Assembly: GCF_032854445.1 (NCBI RefSeq)
Contig: NC_088303.1
Coordinates: forward strand, 30,483,265 to 30,547,264
From: Liolophura sinensis
Lineage: Eukaryota; Mollusca; Polyplacophora; Chitonida; Chitonidae
Length of the DNA stretch: 64,000 nucleotides
Reading direction: 5' to 3'
The translations under genes and the position numbers were made by a program. Positions 59,336-64,000 of the stretch are shown piece after piece; position 1 is the first letter of the stretch, and the number at the start of each line of letters is the position of its first letter. Below the pieces are notes generated by a model. It worked only from the letters and a program-made list of their open reading frames with translations, did not search any database and was not told where the DNA came from.

Positions 59336-60959
59336 TGTCGACATTTTGGCAGTATATTATTGTAAGACCTGTTTGTCTGCGGTTTAATCACCTGCGAGAC
59401 TATCTTACGTTGTCCGGTGGACACGTGGCTAGCTTTTGGGGAAACAAGTATTAATTGTATGCTGGACAAAGAAACGCAAATGCTCTGCTGGGTTCTTACA
59501 AATACCACAGTCTGAGTTTGGTAAGTGTTCCTGCTGAGGGACTCACGAGGAGAAGCAGCCTAAAGGATAACGTCTGGCAGTCATGACGGTACAGCACCGG
59601 GGTGAAATGTACGAGCAAGGACTGGCTGTGATCTTGGTAAAGCACGTCCTGACTGCTCGGCTGTCTTGGTAGGGAATGGTGGAGCTACTAGAACTTTCAA
59701 GTATTAATGAGTAAAGAGTTTAGAATTTAGTTTTCAAAGAGTTAATAAAAATGCCGGATAAATCATAACAGGTAAGTTAATCAAGTTAAGGTGTTGGACA
59801 TGAGTATTAACCCAATTATATAATAGACATGTTACATGTGTGTCCACATGTATACACAGTGACCTGTACACATACATGTACGTCAAGGTAGGTTGGAGTT
59901 GAGAGGTCAGTCTGACAGTCGGACCATAATACATGTAACGTTCAGGCATGGCATCTAGAAACCAAGTGACACCATGCTAACAATGATTGTAGTCTAGTCA
60001 ATACTAGAGAGGAAAAAATATTCCAGGGTTATCCTGTTAGACCTCTTAACATAATGTCTAGCGCTTTGCCAGGATGATAAGGGGCCAGGCTCGCATTACA
60101 GATTACCCAGTGTATCCACATGATGGGTACAAATGCATTTAATGATGCCAGGTCATATCTCGCGTATAACAAGGCATGCTGGCCTACGCCAGGTGACCTT
60201 CACCTCCAACCAAAACATAATATTCCTAAATTACTCTTTCGATCATTTAACATACAGGTTACAAATCAAGAGTGTAGACTAATGTAGGCAGTAATAATCT
60301 GAGTAGTAGATTGTTATACTGAGTGCTGTAGGCCTATACATATTGTACAACCCAGAACCGTTACCGCATGAGGAACAATGACAAGAATCAGGCTTGATAA
60401 CCACATGTATGTGATGCATGTGACATGTTATTGTATGGTATGCGCTGGTAAACCCTTGTTCTTAAGGTAGTAAATATGTCAAATTACCCAGTAAGACAGA
60501 ATAACAAATTATGACGAAAACATTTAAACATGAATCTAATGATCGCCATTTATCAATGAGATATATGTATGCAATTCCTCATAGGGGAACAATAATTGAC
60601 TCGGTCTACATCAATGGGACAATATAACATCAACATGCTTGTCAAATAGAAAAAACTGATATCTATAAACTGACCACAATATTACCACGCATTAGCCTAT
60701 ATGCATATTAACTAGCTAACTATTAAGTGATCTTAGTAAAAACAGTCTTGACTGCTCGGCCATGGGCACTCCCCCACAAGCATAAGGCTTGACTGATCTG
60801 ACTAGCTTACTGGTGAACACCCAGAGCAGAGCTGGTCTGGAGATTCGGGCTGATTTGACCTGGGGGTTTACATTATTGTGAAAATTCTCTCAGTGTATAA
60901 TATTTTTTGTTTTATTTACGTGGTGTTCCATGCTGTAATCATGAATTTTTTCAGTTACA

Positions 60960-61515
60960 CAACAGCTTTTAGGATTATGGGTGGAGGAAACACAGTGCAT
61001 ACCATTATTGTAGTACAGCGGGGTTTAGGATTATGGGTGGAGGAAACCAGTGCATACCATTATGGTAGCACTTCGGCGTTTATGATTATGGGCGGAGAAA
61101 ACCAGTGCATACCATTATGGTAGCACCTGGGCGTTTAGGATTATGGGCGGAGGAATCCCAGTGCATTCCATTATGATAGTTCAGAGGCGTTCAGGAATAT
61201 GAGTGGAGCAAACCCAGTGCATACCGTTATTGTGTACAGCGGGGTTTAGGATTATGGGTGGAGGAAACCAGTGCATTGCATTATGATAGTTCAGAGGCGT
61301 TCAGGAATATGAGTGGAGGAATCCCAGTGCATAACATTATAGTAGTACAGTCACGTTCAGGATTATGGGCGGAGGAAACTCAGTGCGTACCATTATAGTA
61401 GTACAGCAGTGTTCAGGATTATGGGTGCACGACATCCAGTGCATACCATAATAGAAGTACAATGGCGTTTAGGGTCATGGGTGGAGGAAACCTAGTGCAT
61501 ACGGTTACAATGGTG
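60960..61515. repeat. About 55-57-bp minisatellite, ten copies
   Basis: The unit is of the type 'tttaggattatgggtggagg' plus 'aaaccagtgcataccattat' plus a variable 'ggtagtacagcggcg' end. Starts lie at about 60968, 61024, 61079, 61134, 61190, 61245, 61301, 61357, 61414 and 61470. Copies are moderately diverged and alternate between a 'tttaggattatggg' and a 'ttcaggaatatgag' subtype. Confidence 0.9.
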
Positions 61516-62499
61516 CATTTATATAATAAGGGATTCTCAAAGCATATGTACCGTGACGAACTGGGCCCTTGAAAACTCAATAAAGTTTCACTTTGGTGGT
61601 TAGGGCGCTATTGACTTTCAGCTTGACAGAAATATCGTTGTGATATAACCAAAATAATGTTGGAACTGTGTTATACAGTACAAAGTCGGTCTGCATGCAA
61701 GATGGCAGAAATAGTGATACATCATCATTTATACACCCTCAATGTACGGATACCCTAATTCTTCAGTCTTTTCAACCACCACTGCAACCAATATATTAAA
61801 ACATTCTGAGAGAGCTGAGAGAGAAATAATTTGCACAGTTTTATGAAGTGTGCATCTTCGGTGACACAATCAAACCATTTTTGGTGCTATTTCCATCATA
61901 GCTGTATACATAAATGCCACTGAAAAAAATACTTTAGAGGTCGAAAAGATTTACAGATTGATCAAGTGAGGGATCGGGTTATTGGGAATGTCCTGAGAAA
62001 ATATATTTTCTGCATATATAGCAGTTAAGCCTCATTTGCACTCCTCACTTTAACATCGCTTTGGAAGGGTACAAGTCTGGCAGATATTACTCAAAAACAC
62101 AAATGAAATTTACACAGACGCTTTTGTATTTAATAAGCTATGATTATGACCTCCTCCCTTCGCGCTTCCCGTAAAGACTAAGTAAACAGCGATTGCTTTT
62201 TTCTGATGGACTCTACCTCCATATGGGTCAGGTTTACCCTATCTTGAAACCTAAACACAGGAGAATTATGAAGCTCTTATGTTTCATTGACTATAGCCAG
62301 ATCCGTGCGTACATTGGTGCTTATTTAATGAATTGCATGATTCTGTTTGGCCCTTGCTTTCTGTACAATAACTACTGTACTATAGATATTGGTTTCCTTT
62401 TTGTAAAATTTTGTGCAGGTTCATATTGCGTATCTTCAGATTAAGGCTGAAAACGCCGGCGCATCCGTGAATAGGGTTTACGTATATATGAGTGTTTCT

Positions 62500-62794
62500 T
62501 TGATTCTGACTGGGGCCTCCGTGGCTCAGTCGGTTAGCGCGCTAGCGCAGCGTAATGACTCAGGAGCCTCTCACCAATGCGGTCGCTGTGAGTTCAAGTC
62601 CAGTTCATGCTGGCTTCCTCTCCGGCCGTAAGTGGGAAGGTCTGACAGCAACCTGCGGATGGTCGTGGGTTTCCCCCGGGCTGTGCCCGGTTTCCACCCA
62701 CCATAATGCTGGCCGCCGTCGTATAAGTGAAATATTCTTGAGTACGGCGTAAAACACCAATCAAATACATAGATAAATAAATTGATTCTGACTG
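62500..62794 (+). mobile_element. SINE family A, full length, with 13-bp target-site duplication
   Basis: The body (62513-62781) runs from 'ggggcctccgtggctcagtc' through the B box and core to a tail of the (aaat)n type. The duplication ttgattctgactg lies at 62500-62512 and 62782-62794. It is among the copies closest to a family consensus. Confidence 0.95.
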
Positions 62795-63501
62795 ATCGAT
62801 GTTTTTTCTGCCACAACTGTTTTACCGATTTTGATTTTCACTGTTAATTGGTTTCCGTGGAATTAACAACTGCTTAAATGAATAATAATATTATCAGATT
62901 TTGATTAAGTTTTGTCTGCAGGTACATGTTCAGGTCCCACAGATCAAGTTCGAAAACCCAGTTTATTTGACATGGGGTATAAACAGTCTGCAATTAGTGT
63001 CCTTTTTGCAGTAGGGTCAAATAGCGATATAGATCAGGTTTACACACGTAATTTGCCCATACCTTGAAAATCAACAATAGGAGAAACGCACAGGTTACAT
63101 TGCGTATATGTGAGGTTTCAGGATGGCGCATAATTTTAGTTTATCAGATTTATTTCCCTCCTCGCATATTCGTCGTTTTTGGTTTATGTGTCAGGTTTTC
63201 TGTAATTTGTTCATGCATGTCTTCACATATCTTGAAAACTAATCGGAACGGAATCACGAAAATGGTTACATTGAATATGTGAGGCTTTTGTACTTTTTGT
63301 ATCTTTTGGTCTCTATTAAACATATAAAAGTTACTATCTGAATATCCTTGAGTACATGTATAAATTGTATAACATGTTGCATGTTTATTAAAAACAGGCA
63401 TCGATGATCACAATATCTGATTTTCTCATCTCGTATTCCATTTACTATTTAAGAAGTGAATCTTCACTTTCCGCTACACCCTTCTCAAAAAGCTCAGCTG
63501 C

Positions 63502-63604
63502 GGATTGCCTTGGGTTACCTCCGCACCATAATGCTGACCGCCGTCGTAAGTCTATAAGTGAAATACTGTTAAGGCGTGAAATACCAGTGAAACAAATAAA
63601 TATA
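63502..63604 (+). mobile_element. SINE family A, 3' fragment
   Basis: The core 'ccataatgctgaccgccgtc' and 'agtgaaatactgttaagg' are present, followed by 'gaaataccagtgaaacaaat'. The 5' three fifths are missing. Confidence 0.78.
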
Positions 63605-64000
63605 CCATGCAGATAGCTCAGAATGCTAGCTGTTGGGTGGTTTGTTTGTAGTGAGTCAAAGATATATATATCCCCTATCCGCGACTCTCGCTTTCTGAGT
63701 CTACTTCACAAAGCGCTTTCAAATTGTCTAAAATTGCGTGTTTTACCGTATTTATTTGTTCAAAGCATCTTCATACATTCCGGTAAGTCATTTCGAAGAT
63801 GTCACCTCGTGCACGTTATGGTTATTACACGAGCGAAAGAAAAAACATCACTGTGCTTTTAAATGTTTGCTGCACTTGTCTTGGTTGTCTTGGTCTCAAG
63901 TGTTTGTATATGTAGGCGAGTCACAACATAGCTCATACAAGGAAGCGACATTACAATATGCCAAAACATTAAGCACAAATCATGCCCTGCCGACATCAAA

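Larger units (their letters stand above)
57960..64000. other. Gene-poor right end
   Basis: Apart from the hairpin, SINEs (59155-59335, 62513-62781, 63502-63604) and the 61-kb minisatellite, no exon with splice signals or coding composition was found on either strand. Short frames such as 58860-59048 have no supporting feature. Confidence 0.45.

Overview
The window is animal nuclear DNA, most likely from a mollusc. The support is AT-rich intergenic DNA, GT-AG introns, and many tRNA-derived SINE copies. Their tails (a 'gtgaaatattcttgagtac' block ending in (aaat)n, and a 'gttgagtacgacgttaaa' block ending in cactcactcac or catacatacat) are, from memory, common in bivalve and gastropod genomes. 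No bacterial or viral gene organisation is seen. Assignment to a class or species is inference.

Layout. (1) 1-6.3 kb: the last exons (+) of a gene entering from the left; its product ends in a Ser/Arg-rich stretch and a small Cys/His motif. Its third visible exon is open only in its 3' half, so it looks frame-broken. (2) 6.3-14.3 kb: gene-poor DNA with SINE pieces and a 2.3-kb satellite-like array of 58-bp units, each a dimer of two related 29-bp halves. (3) 14.5-32.5 kb: a CpG-richer block, then a tentative three-exon small gene (+) whose exons (16220-16289, 24888-24974, 32350-32534) agree in splice phase and encode about 113 aa. Long introns hold minisatellites and foldback elements. (4) 38.85-43.3 kb: a gene (+) with its whole 757-aa reading frame in one exon. 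The product is probably disordered and carries five Y-V-[N/E]-x motifs within 86 residues, two PP1-docking-like motifs, Pro-rich stretches and a C-terminal PDZ-type ligand. It looks like an unrecognised tyrosine-phosphorylated docking protein. (5) 43.4-50.2 kb: mobile-element-rich, with nested insertions. (6) 50.4-53.3 kb: a four-exon minus-strand gene, a probable homologue of vertebrate C3orf14 with a C-terminal SPK-repeat extension. (7) 53.65-57.4 kb: a complete three-exon glyoxylate/hydroxypyruvate reductase gene (GRHPR, +), head to head with the C3orf14-like gene across about 400 bp. (8) 57.4-64 kb: no convincing gene; a 10-copy minisatellite, a strong hairpin and SINEs.

The only well-defined enzyme is GRHPR (glyoxylate detoxification and serine catabolism). 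The docking-like protein is the best candidate for something undescribed. Nothing suggests that the genes form one pathway, although the C3orf14-like gene and GRHPR probably share a bidirectional promoter.
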